The notes under the pieces were generated by a model that did no database searches, was not told the DNA's origin, and saw nothing but the letters and a program-made list of their open reading frames with translations. 19,545 nucleotides of DNA, taken from the NCBI GenBank assembly GCA_041752455.1, contig JBGSWL010000030.1, forward strand, positions 1 through 19,545. Direction: 5' to 3'. Every line of letters begins with the position of its first letter. Within the stretch, counting starts at the first letter, position 1. A program made the translations under genes and the position numbers. Shown piece after piece: positions 6,337-13,574 of this stretch. The stretch comes from JBGSWL01 sp041752455 (GTDB lineage Bacteria; Pseudomonadota; Alphaproteobacteria; Rhizobiales; Rhizobiaceae).

Positions 6337-7701
6337 ATGTCCAAGAAACTACTCATGCTTGCCGCAGTGGCAGGCGCGGCGATGTTCGCCGGTCCTGCCT
6401 TCGCGCAGGAAGCGGCGGCGCCTGCCGCTGAAGCTGCCGCGGCTGCAACCGAAGTGGTTGCCACTGTCGACAAGGGCGACGTCGCCTGGATGATGGTGTC
6501 CAGCCTGCTCGTCCTGTTCATGATCGTTCCCGGCCTTGCGCTTTTCTATGGCGGTCTTGTGCGCGCCAAGAACATGCTGTCCGTGCTGATGCAGTGCACG
6601 GTCATCACCGCCGTCGTCATGGTGATCTGGGTGCTCTATGGCTACTCATTCGCCTTCGGCGGTTCCACCAGCCCGTACTGGGGTGGCCTCGGCAAGGTGC
6701 TGCTCGCAGGCGTGACGAAGGATTCAACGGCAGCAACCTTCAGTGCTGGCGTCGTTCTTCCGGAGTACGTCTTCATCGCCTTCCAGATGACGTTTGCTGC
6801 GATCACGCCCGCTCTGATCGTCGGTGCCTTTGCCGAGCGCATCAAGTTCTCGGCCGTGATCCTGTTCACCGTCATCTGGGTGACGTTTGCCTATTTCCCG
6901 ATCGCACACATGGTCTGGGATGCCGCTGGCCTCATCTACAACATGGGCGCAATCGACTTTGCCGGTGGCACGGTGGTTCACATCAATGCCGGTATCGCTG
7001 CGCTTGTCGGTGCCTACCTGATCGGTCCACGTCTCGGCTACGGCAAGGACAACATGGCACCCCACTCCATGACGCTGACAATGGTCGGTGCCTCGATGCT
7101 GTGGGTTGGCTGGTTCGGCTTCAATGCCGGGTCAAACCTTGAAGCAACGTCCGGTGCAACGCTCGCCCTGATCAACACCTTCGTTGCCACGGCCGGTGCC
7201 ATTCTCGCCTGGACTGCCATCGAAGCGGTCTTGCGCGGCAAGGCATCGATGCTCGGCGCCGCATCGGGCATGGTGACCGGCCTCGTTGCCATCACCCCGG
7301 CTTGCGGAACAACCGGCCCGGTTGCAGCCATCTTCCTTGGCGCCATCGCCTCCGCTTGTGCCTACTTCTTTGTCGCCGTGGTCAAGCAGCGTGCCGGCTA
7401 TGACGACTCGCTCGACGTGTTCGGCATCCACGGGATCGGCGGGATCATCGGCGCCATCGGTACCGGCATCCTTGCTGCACCGTCGCTTGGCGGCACAGGC
7501 TTCATCGCAGAAGGCGGCACCATGGGCGCACAGGTTTATGCCCAGTTGGCCGGTGTCGGCATCACGATCCTGTGGAGCGGCATCGTTGCGGCGATCGCCT
7601 TCAAGGTCGTCGATCTGGTTGTCGGCCTGCGCGTCGCCAACGATGACGAACGGCAGGGTCTCGACGTCACCTCGCACGGCGAAGCGGCTTACCACAGCTG
7701 A
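6337..7701 (+). CDS. amtB: Ammonium transporter AmtB
   Basis: The 454-residue Amt/MEP/Rh-family channel conducts ammonium across the inner membrane as a trimer. A cleavable signal peptide (MSKKLLML...AFA|QE, cut near residue 23) is followed by an Ala-rich stretch and eleven predicted membrane helices. Family landmarks are FYGGLVRAKNML, the Phe-gate region FQMTFAAITPALIVGAFAER (F149), the first twin-pore histidine H215 in GGTVVHINAGIAALVGAYL, the second H365 in VFGIHGIGGIIG, and the tail GLDVTSHGEAAYHS. The ATG at 6337 has AGGAG upstream and begins the signal peptide; a GTG at 6307 overlapping glnK is less likely. It is co-transcribed with glnK and ends before a strong terminator. Confidence 0.97.
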   Translation: MSKKLLMLAAVAGAAMFAGPAFAQEAAAPAAEAAAAATEVVATVDKGDVAWMMVSSLLVLFMIVPGLALFYGGLVRAKNMLSVLMQCTVITAVVMVIWVLYGYSFAFGGSTSPYWGGLGKVLLAGVTKDSTAATFSAGVVLPEYVFIAFQMTFAAITPALIVGAFAERIKFSAVILFTVIWVTFAYFPIAHMVWDAAGLIYNMGAIDFAGGTVVHINAGIAALVGAYLIGPRLGYGKDNMAPHSMTLTMVGASMLWVGWFGFNAGSNLEATSGATLALINTFVATAGAILAWTAIEAVLRGKASMLGAASGMVTGLVAITPACGTTGPVAAIFLGAIASACAYFFVAVVKQRAGYDDSLDVFGIHGIGGIIGAIGTGILAAPSLGGTGFIAEGGTMGAQVYAQLAGVGITILWSGIVAAIAFKVVDLVVGLRVANDDERQGLDVTSHGEAAYHS

Positions 7702-7772
7702 TTTTCGACATCACCGGGCGGCACGTTCGCCCGGCCACAAGTCCCGTCGTGATGGTCTCCATCACACCAACT

Positions 7773-7801
7773 GGCCCGGTCGAAAGACCGGGCCTTTTTT
7801 T
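7773..7801 (+). terminator. Rho-independent terminator of glnK-amtB
   Basis: A perfect 9-bp stem GGCCCGGTC/GACCGGGCC (7773-7781 and 7786-7794) closed by a GAAA tetraloop is followed directly by seven T (7795-7801). It lies 71 bases after the amtB stop. Confidence 0.95.
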
Positions 7802-7842
7802 CGTTCAGCCGGAGCCTTTCCCCAAACCCGTTGGCCCCATGG

Positions 7843-7858
7843 TTAATGCACGATTAAC
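7843..7858 (+). promoter_or_regulatory. CtrA-type box before ftsK
   Basis: TTAATGCACGATTAAC is a perfect match to the CtrA full-site pattern TTAA-N7-TTAAC. It sits 54 bases before the ftsK ATG. It also forms an inverted repeat, GGTTAAT-GCACG-ATTAACC (7841-7859). No other TTAA-N7-TTAA was noticed in the window. CtrA is the essential cell-cycle regulator of most alphaproteobacteria, and ftsK is a division gene, so binding is a reasonable inference. Confidence 0.7.
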
Positions 7859-7911
7859 CACTGGCCGGTAGGCTCCTGCACGATATTGCCGATGCAATTG
7901 CAGGACGAACC

Positions 7912-10512
7912 ATGCGTGCAAACCGATCCGCTTCGGCGGTTGAGCTGACCCTTGACGATCACATGCAAGGCCATGGCAGTGGCCCGACCATGACTGATCT
8001 CGTGCGCCGCCAACTGGCTTTTGCCGGTGGCCTCGCGCTGATCGCGCTGGTGCTGTTTGCGGCTGTCGCGATCTCGACCTGGAATGCCGACGATCCGTCG
8101 CTCAGCCACGCAACCGATGCGTCCGTCGCCAACCTGATGGGCATGCCCGGTGCGGTCTTTGCCGACCTTGCCATGCAATTTTTCGGTCTGGCTTCTCTGG
8201 CTGCGCTATTGCCGTTGGCTTTCACGGGCCATGGGTTGATTCGCGGGCATGTGCCGGGCCACGGGCTGCGTCGCGCACTGGCAGGCATTGCCGGCGTCTG
8301 CCTTGGTGCGGGCGCTGCCGGAACGATTCCGCCGACGTCAGCCTGGCCATTGCCAACCGGTCCGGGCGGCGCCATCGGCGATGTCGTGCTCGCGGTTCCC
8401 GGTTTTTTCCTTGGCGGCTATCCGCAGGGCATGACCGCAGTTCTCACATTTTTGGTGCTGGCACCGTTGTCGGCGGCCCTGCTGCGCCTTGCCAGCGGCT
8501 TTGGCTGGCGCACCGGCAGGGACGATGCTGCGTCGGACGATGAGGAAGAGGCTGGAACAGCGGTGACACTCGGCGCCCTGATGCATGGATTTTATGTGCT
8601 TAAGGGCAATCTGCGCCGGATGCTGCCGAAGAAGGCCACGCGCAGCGGTCAGCCAGTCTCCCGCCCGGCAGCAACGCGGAAGACCGATGGCGCAGCGCGG
8701 CGCGAACCGGTGATGGCGCCGTCCTTCGATCCTGTCTTTGAAGACGATGACATCGACACCAACGAAATGTCTCCGTTCTCGCCATCGCGGGATGAGCCTG
8801 ATTTCGAAGCCGAAACCGATGACTGGATGCAGGTTGCGCCGCAGCCACGCGTGGTGCCCGCAGCGGTCCGTCCGGCGGCCGCGTCGACACGCGTTGCTGC
8901 ACCACCGAGCCCGCCGAAGCCCAGCGTCCGCGTCGAGCGCGAAGCACAGCCGTCACTGATTCGCGACGGCGGGTTCGAACTGCCGCCGATTCGTCTGTTG
9001 AAGCAGGCACCGCCGACGTCACGCGACGAGACGCTGTCTGCCGATGCCCTCGAACAGAATGCCCGGTTGCTGGAAGGCGTGCTTGAAGATTTCGGCGTTC
9101 GCGGCGAAATCATCCATGTGCGCCCCGGTCCGGTCGTCACGCTTTACGAACTGGAACCTGCGCCCGGCATCAAGTCGAGCCGCGTCATCGGCCTTGCCGA
9201 GGACATTGCCCGGTCGATGAGCGCGATTGCGGCCCGTGTGGCCGTCGTTCCCGGTCGCAATGCCATCGGCATCGAACTGCCCAACGCGCTGCGCGAAACC
9301 GTCTACCTCAGCGAACTGATCTCCTCGCAAGCCTATGACAAGTCGAAGGCGCGCCTGTCGCTTGCGCTCGGCAAGACCATCAACGGCGAGGCGGTGATCG
9401 CCGATCTTGCCAAGATGCCGCATCTGCTGGTTGCCGGCACCACCGGTTCGGGCAAGTCGGTTGCGATCAACACGATGATCCTGTCGCTGCTCTACAAGAT
9501 GACGCCGGAACAGTGCCGCCTGATCATGATCGATCCGAAGATGCTGGAACTGTCGGTTTATGACGGCATTCCGCATCTTCTGACACCGGTCGTGACCGAT
9601 CCGAAAAAGGCGGTTGTCGCGCTCAAATGGACCGTGCGCGAGATGGAGAACCGCTACAAGAACATGTCGAAGGTCGGTGTGCGCAACATTGACGGGTTCA
9701 ACCAGCGGGTTGCCGAGGCGACAGCGCGCGGCGAAACCATCTCCCGCACCGTGCAGACCGGCTTTGATCGGCAGACCGGCGAGGCGATCTACGAGACCGA
9801 AGCACTCTCGCTCGAAGCCATGCCATATATCGTCGTGATCATCGACGAGATGGCCGATCTGATGATGGTCGCGGGCAAGGACATCGAAGGGGCGGTGCAG
9901 CGCCTCGCGCAGATGGCCCGCGCCGCCGGCATCCATGTGATCATGGCCACCCAGCGTCCGTCGGTCGATGTCATCACCGGCACAATCAAGGCCAATTTCC
10001 CCACCCGCATCTCGTTCCAGGTAACGTCCAAGATCGACAGCCGCACCATTCTTGGCGAACAGGGCGCCGAACAGCTGCTCGGCATGGGCGACATGCTCTA
10101 CATGGCCGGCGGCGGGCGCATCCAGCGCGTGCACGGTCCGTTTGTCTCGGATCAGGAAGTCGAAGAAATCGTCAGCCACCTGAAGTGCCAGGGCGTGCCG
10201 CAATATCTCGATGCCGTAACCGAGGATGACGACGGCGACGAAGATGGCGCCGCGCCCGGCGGTTCGGCGGGAGATGCCGGGAACTGGGGCGACGAGAGCG
10301 ATGATCCCTACGACCAGGCAGTCGCCGTGGTGCTGCGCGATCGCAAGGCCTCGACCTCCTATATCCAGCGCAGGCTCGGCATCGGCTACAACCGCGCCGC
10401 CTCGATCATCGAACGGATGGAAGACGAGGGTCTCGTCGGACCGGCCAACCATGCCGGCAAGCGCGAAATCCTCGTGCCTTCGGAAGAAGAACGGATGGCA
10501 GGCATCGCATGA
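7912..10512 (+). CDS. ftsK: DNA translocase FtsK
   Basis: The 866-residue septal DNA pump moves chromosome ends apart and activates XerCD recombination at dif during division. The N-terminal part (about 34-196) holds four hydrophobic segments anchoring it at the septum. A proline- and acid-rich linker (about 200-360) follows. The alpha/beta motor spans about 370-770, with Walker A GTTGSGKS at 509-516 and Walker B VVIIDEMAD with D645 and E646, then the MATQRPSVDVITG block. The C-terminal gamma winged helix (about 803-866; DDPYDQAV, RRLGIGYNRAASIIERME) reads polar chromosome sequences. The ATG at 7912 has AGGAC upstream; later ATGs at 7963 and 7990 lack a good site. A CtrA-type box lies 54 bases upstream, after the amtB terminator. 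Confidence 0.97.
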   Translation: MRANRSASAVELTLDDHMQGHGSGPTMTDLVRRQLAFAGGLALIALVLFAAVAISTWNADDPSLSHATDASVANLMGMPGAVFADLAMQFFGLASLAALLPLAFTGHGLIRGHVPGHGLRRALAGIAGVCLGAGAAGTIPPTSAWPLPTGPGGAIGDVVLAVPGFFLGGYPQGMTAVLTFLVLAPLSAALLRLASGFGWRTGRDDAASDDEEEAGTAVTLGALMHGFYVLKGNLRRMLPKKATRSGQPVSRPAATRKTDGAARREPVMAPSFDPVFEDDDIDTNEMSPFSPSRDEPDFEAETDDWMQVAPQPRVVPAAVRPAAASTRVAAPPSPPKPSVRVEREAQPSLIRDGGFELPPIRLLKQAPPTSRDETLSADALEQNARLLEGVLEDFGVRGEIIHVRPGPVVTLYELEPAPGIKSSRVIGLAEDIARSMSAIAARVAVVPGRNAIGIELPNALRETVYLSELISSQAYDKSKARLSLALGKTINGEAVIADLAKMPHLLVAGTTGSGKSVAINTMILSLLYKMTPEQCRLIMIDPKMLELSVYDGIPHLLTPVVTDPKKAVVALKWTVREMENRYKNMSKVGVRNIDGFNQRVAEATARGETISRTVQTGFDRQTGEAIYETEALSLEAMPYIVVIIDEMADLMMVAGKDIEGAVQRLAQMARAAGIHVIMATQRPSVDVITGTIKANFPTRISFQVTSKIDSRTILGEQGAEQLLGMGDMLYMAGGGRIQRVHGPFVSDQEVEEIVSHLKCQGVPQYLDAVTEDDDGDEDGAAPGGSAGDAGNWGDESDDPYDQAVAVVLRDRKASTSYIQRRLGIGYNRAASIIERMEDEGLVGPANHAGKREILVPSEEERMAGIA

Positions 10513-10636
10513 CATCGACCTGTGAAACCCGGCACAACTTGGCACGGGCACATGCCTTAGTGACGTCAAGTTCGCTGCCTAGTTTGCAGCAACACCAAAG
10601 CGGTTTTCGCCGCCCGAAAGCGAGACGAGAAGCACC

Positions 10637-11278
10637 ATGACCCAATTGCCCCGCGCCAAGACATGTTTCACCCGACGCGCTCTTTTCGCACTGGCCGCAT
10701 GCTTGCCGGTTATAGCTGCCGCGCCGGCAGCCGTTGCGCAGTCAGCCGCGCCGCAGCAGATCGCCGATCACTTCACCAAGGTGAAGACAATGAGCGGCGA
10801 GTTCGTGCAGTTCGGACCGACCGGCGAACAGACCGGCGGCAAGTTCTACATCCAGCGTCCAGGCAAGGTGCTGTTCCTGTACGAGGAGCCGTCCAACATC
10901 CGCGTGGTTTCCGACGGCGACAGCGTGGTGGTCAACAACAAGAAGCTGCAGACATGGGACGTCTATCCCTTGTCGAAAACACCGCTGAACCTTGTGCTCG
11001 CGAGCAAGATCGACCTTTCCGGAAACCGGGTGCGGGAAGTCAAGGAAGAGGCCGACCTGACGACCATCGTCATGCAGGACAAGCAGGTATTCGGCGATTC
11101 GACGATCACCATGATGTTTGATCCCGCCAGCTACGATCTTCGCCAGTGGACGATCCGCGATGCCAAGGGCAAGGACACGACCGTGATGATCTTCAATGTC
11201 CAGCAGGGCGTGACCTTCGGACCCAAGACCTTCGACATCGACTATCAGCGTATCCGCATGGAAAAGAAGGGCGGCTGA
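10637..11278 (+). CDS. lolA: Outer-membrane lipoprotein carrier protein LolA
   Basis: The 213-residue periplasmic LolA-family protein takes lipoproteins released by LolCDE and ferries them to the outer membrane. The N-terminal signal has a TRRALFALAA core and a cleavage site near AVA|QS (about residue 35). The mature part shows the LolA pattern of an unclosed beta barrel: MSGEFVQFGPTGEQTGGKFYIQRPGKVLFLY, then a VVSDGDSVVVNNKKLQTWDVYPLSKTPL region typical of alphaproteobacterial members. The twin arginine before the hydrophobic core resembles a Tat signal but lacks the full consensus. The spacer after ftsK (124 bases) shows a small GCTGC/GCAGC hairpin without a T-run. A terminator-like hairpin follows the gene. 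Confidence 0.93.
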   Translation: MTQLPRAKTCFTRRALFALAACLPVIAAAPAAVAQSAAPQQIADHFTKVKTMSGEFVQFGPTGEQTGGKFYIQRPGKVLFLYEEPSNIRVVSDGDSVVVNNKKLQTWDVYPLSKTPLNLVLASKIDLSGNRVREVKEEADLTTIVMQDKQVFGDSTITMMFDPASYDLRQWTIRDAKGKDTTVMIFNVQQGVTFGPKTFDIDYQRIRMEKKGG

Positions 11279-11322
11279 AGCCCCCTGCCGGTTTTCTGTG
11301 ATCAGTTGACCATTTCGGCTTG

Positions 11323-11347
11323 CGCCGGGCAAAGGCCCGGCGTTTGT
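11323..11347 (+). terminator. Likely terminator after lolA
   Basis: A perfect 8-bp G+C stem CGCCGGGC/GCCCGGCG (11323-11330 and 11335-11342) with loop AAAG is followed by TTTGT. It lies 45 bases after the lolA stop and 48 before the xth start. The T-run is short, so termination may be partial. Confidence 0.65.
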
Positions 11348-11394
11348 CTGGCTTCAGCTGGTCGAACGCAATCCAGCGAAAGCAGGGGTGCGCC

Positions 11395-12216
11395 ATGGCC
11401 GGCAACAGCAGCGAACATCTTGTCGTCTCGACATGGAACATCAACTCGGTGCGCCTCAGGCGCGGCCTTGTCGAAGATTTTCTGGCGAGCGCCCGGCCCG
11501 ACATTCTCTGCCTGCAGGAGACCAAGTGCCAGGATGCGGAGTTTCCCGCCTCCGCCTTTGCCAAGCTCGGCTATGGCCATATCGCGCTGCATGGGCAGAA
11601 GGGCTACCATGGCGTCGCCATGGTCTCGAAGCGTCCGCTTCATTCGGTCGGCAAGCGTGATTTCTGCGGCATGGGCGATGCCCGCCATATCGAATGTGTG
11701 GTCAAGGCGGCAGATCGCGCCATCCGCATCCACAATTTCTACGTCCCTGCGGGTGGCGATGAACCCGACCCCGAAGTCAACGTCAAATTTGCCCACAAGC
11801 TGAAGTTTCTCGACGAGATGCGGGCGGTCACCGTCGATGCAGGCATCCATGACAGCGCGATCCTTGTTGGCGACCTTAATGTCGCTCCGCTGGAAAACGA
11901 TGTCTGGTCACACAAGCAGATGCTGAAGGTCGTCAGCCACACGCCGGTCGAAACCGAAACGATGGAAGATCTGCGCGTCAAGGCCGGATGGGTCGATCTG
12001 ATGCGCCAGCATGTGCCGCCGAGCGAAAAGCTCTTTACCTGGTGGAGCTACCGGTCGCAGGACTGGCTCGGCTCCAACCGGGGTCGTCGCCTCGATCATG
12101 TCTGGGGATCGGAAAATCTTGCGAGTGCGCTGCGGTCGGTTGATGTCCTGTCCTCGGCGCGCGGTTGGGAGCGCCCATCCGACCATGTGCCGGTCACAGC
12201 CCGGTTTTCTTTCTGA
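11395..12216 (+). CDS. xth: Exodeoxyribonuclease III (AP endonuclease)
   Basis: The 273-residue ExoIII-family enzyme cuts DNA at abasic sites and removes 3' blocking groups in base-excision repair. Catalytic and metal ligands of the endonuclease/exonuclease/phosphatase fold are all visible: STWNINSVR (N15), LCLQETKCQD (E42), HNFYVPAGG (Tyr), LVGDLNVAP (Asp, Asn), RLDHVWG (Asp) and the terminal SDHVPVTA (His). The chosen ATG at 11395 follows AGGGG and gives normal length. The frame is open back to 11320, but that part runs through the terminator hairpin. It converges on the cNMP-binding gene, with 3 bases between the two stop codons. Confidence 0.96.
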   Translation: MAGNSSEHLVVSTWNINSVRLRRGLVEDFLASARPDILCLQETKCQDAEFPASAFAKLGYGHIALHGQKGYHGVAMVSKRPLHSVGKRDFCGMGDARHIECVVKAADRAIRIHNFYVPAGGDEPDPEVNVKFAHKLKFLDEMRAVTVDAGIHDSAILVGDLNVAPLENDVWSHKQMLKVVSHTPVETETMEDLRVKAGWVDLMRQHVPPSEKLFTWWSYRSQDWLGSNRGRRLDHVWGSENLASALRSVDVLSSARGWERPSDHVPVTARFSF

Positions 12217-12219
12217 AGA

Positions 12220-12687
12220 TCAGAAATCCCGCAGTTTGGCGAAACGTCCATCAATTGCCGCGATGTCTGCGAGCAGGCGGCGCAAGCGCTCGGACATGCG
12301 TTCGTGCAGGTCCATGGCCAGTTCGGGATATTCCGACAGCATGCGCTGGAACAGGGATCGATTGATCCGCAACAGTTCCAAATCGCTGGCGGCAATGGCG
12401 GTACGGTCGCGCTGCGTGGCGGTCAAGAGCGCCATCTCACCGATCATGGTGCCGACCTCGGCATTTTCGGCCGGCAACAGTCCCTCCCGGCCTTCCCGGT
12501 GAAGCGAAACGGAGCCCTGCGCGACGACATAGGCGCAGTCGGCCTTGTCACCTTCGCGATAAATCGTGCGGCCCGCGTTGAAGCGGGTTCGTTCCGTCCC
12601 GAACGCAAGCAGCCGCAACTGATCGCTGTTGAGGTCAGCAAAAAGCTCCGTGCTCGCAAGAACCGAAATGTCGTTATCGAGGCTCAA
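12220..12687 (-). CDS. Stand-alone cyclic-nucleotide-binding-domain protein
   Basis: The protein is essentially one Crp/Fnr-type cNMP-binding domain. LFADLNSDQLRLLAFGTERTRF opens it, and EGDKADCAYVVAQGSVSL is the beta roll. The phosphate-binding cassette GTMIGEMALLTATQRDRTAIA keeps both the Glu and the Arg that contact cyclic nucleotide. A C-terminal helix pair (about 40 residues) follows, with no helix-turn-helix, so it is not a DNA-binding Crp protein. No ATG is available: a TTG at 12687 (155 residues, GGAG 11 bases upstream) fits the usual family start, and a GTG at 12729 (169 residues) lacks a ribosome site. It lies 80 bases downstream of, and in the same direction as, the response-regulator gene. 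A ligand (cAMP or cGMP) and partner are not known. Confidence 0.82.
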   Translation of the reverse strand: MSLDNDISVLASTELFADLNSDQLRLLAFGTERTRFNAGRTIYREGDKADCAYVVAQGSVSLHREGREGLLPAENAEVGTMIGEMALLTATQRDRTAIAASDLELLRINRSLFQRMLSEYPELAMDLHERMSERLRRLLADIAAIDGRFAKLRDF

Positions 12688-12700
12688 GGCGGGTTTCGCT

Positions 12701-12720
12701 CCTGCACCAATTGGTGCTGG
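12701..12720. other. Palindrome before the cNMP-domain gene
   Basis: CCTGCACCAATTGGTGCTGG contains a perfect 14-bp palindrome (GCACCAATTGGTGC, 12704-12717) and is symmetric at 18 of 20 positions. It lies between the response-regulator stop and the likely TTG start of the cNMP-domain gene. It could be an operator or a short RNA hairpin near the ribosome-binding site. It has a shorter spacer than an NtrC site. Confidence 0.5.
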
Positions 12721-12767
12721 CTGTAACACGCCGCCGGTTCAAGTCAAAAAGACCCGGCGACTTGTCC

Positions 12768-13451
12768 TCAAGGAACGAGCTTGTAGCCGCCACTTTCGGT
12801 CACGAGAATCGTCGCATTCGACGGATCCCGCTCGATTTTCTGGCGAAGCCGATAGACATGGGTTTCCAGCGTGTGGGTCGTGACGCCGGAGTTGTAGCCC
12901 CAGACTTCTTCCAGCAGCGTATCGCGGGTGACGACCTGCGGACCATTGCGGTACAGGTACTTGATGATCGCGGCTTCCTTTTCAGTCAGCCGGACCTTGC
13001 CGCCATTGCCGTCGATCAGCATTTTCTGGCTCGGTTTGAAGGTGTACGGGCCGACGACGAAGGTTGCATCTTCACTCTGTTCGTGCTGGCGCAGTTGCGC
13101 GCGAATGCGCGCAAGAAGCACGGCGAACTTGAAGGGCTTGGTCACGTAGTCGTTGGCGCCGGCTTCCAGACCGAGGATGGTGTCGGAATCGGTATTCTGG
13201 CCGGTCAGCATGATCACCGGCGACTTGAACCCGCCCTTGCGCAGGATCTTGACCGCCTCTCGCCCGTCCATGTCGGGCATGTCGACATCCATGACGACCA
13301 GATCGATCATGCCGTGGCGCGCGGCCTCGATGCCCTTTGTGGCGTTGGGCGCATGCAGGACGTCGAACTCGTCATAGAGAGACAACTGTTCCAGCAGCAC
13401 TTCGCGCAGGTCATCATCATCGTCGACAAGAAGGATCGTGCGGGAGGTCAT
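12768..13451 (-). CDS. OmpR/PhoB-family response regulator (CenR-like)
   Basis: The 227-residue two-component regulator has an N-terminal receiver domain (about 4-118) with acidic pocket D11/D12, phospho-acceptor D55 in VVMDVDMPDMDG, T83 in MLTG, and K105 in DYVTKPF. The C-terminal winged helix (about 130-227) includes LTEKEAAIIKYL, the EVWGYNSGVTTHTLETHVYRLRQKIE recognition region and the ending TESGGYKLVP. The overall pattern recalls CenR, the conserved envelope regulator of Caulobacter and Brucella; this is from memory, so no symbol is given. A good GGAGAAAG site precedes the ATG. No histidine kinase gene is in the window, so its partner is encoded elsewhere. It is followed on the same strand by the cNMP-domain gene and diverges from the L,D-transpeptidase gene. 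Confidence 0.9.
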   Translation of the reverse strand: MTSRTILLVDDDDDLREVLLEQLSLYDEFDVLHAPNATKGIEAARHGMIDLVVMDVDMPDMDGREAVKILRKGGFKSPVIMLTGQNTDSDTILGLEAGANDYVTKPFKFAVLLARIRAQLRQHEQSEDATFVVGPYTFKPSQKMLIDGNGGKVRLTEKEAAIIKYLYRNGPQVVTRDTLLEEVWGYNSGVTTHTLETHVYRLRQKIERDPSNATILVTESGGYKLVP

Positions 13452-13523
13452 AGGTTACTTTCTCCAAAACTGCTCAGGCTTCCATTTGGCACGATAACAG
13501 AAAATGTGGCAGCAAAAGATAGT

Positions 13524-13545
13524 CACGTGCTGTCAAAGCAGCGTG
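13524..13545. promoter_or_regulatory. Inverted repeat in the divergent spacer
   Basis: CACGTGCTG (13524-13532) and CAGCGTG (13539-13545) face each other across TCAAAG, with one unmatched base pair region (GT against G). The site lies in the 123-base spacer shared by the response-regulator and L,D-transpeptidase genes, 30 bases before the latter. It could be an operator, for instance for the regulator itself. This is suggestive only. Confidence 0.25.
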
Positions 13546-13574
13546 TAGTCATTGTGAACGCCTGAGGATCGAAC

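Noticed and set aside
10540..10557. Sigma-54-like TTGGCACGGGCACATGCC between ftsK and lolA
   Set aside because: The GG-to-GC distance is 11 bases instead of 10 and the -12 element lacks TTGC; lolA is not expected to be nitrogen-controlled.
9019..10569. Long open frame on the minus strand opposite ftsK (about 516 codons)
   Set aside because: It is a by-product of high-G+C codon use in ftsK. It shows no recognisable domain, and the ftsK frame has clear family motifs throughout.
12210..12226. TTTCTGA-AGA-TCAGAAA inverted repeat at the xth/cNMP convergent stops
   Set aside because: Facing TGA stop codons create most of the symmetry; the stem is short and A+T-rich and would be a poor terminator.
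12704..12717. NtrC binding site
   Set aside because: The GCACC and GGTGC half-sites are separated by 4 bases rather than the 6 expected for NtrC.
12711..13565. Long open plus-strand frame opposite the response-regulator gene
   Set aside because: No family resemblance; the minus-strand frame encodes a complete response regulator over the same bases.
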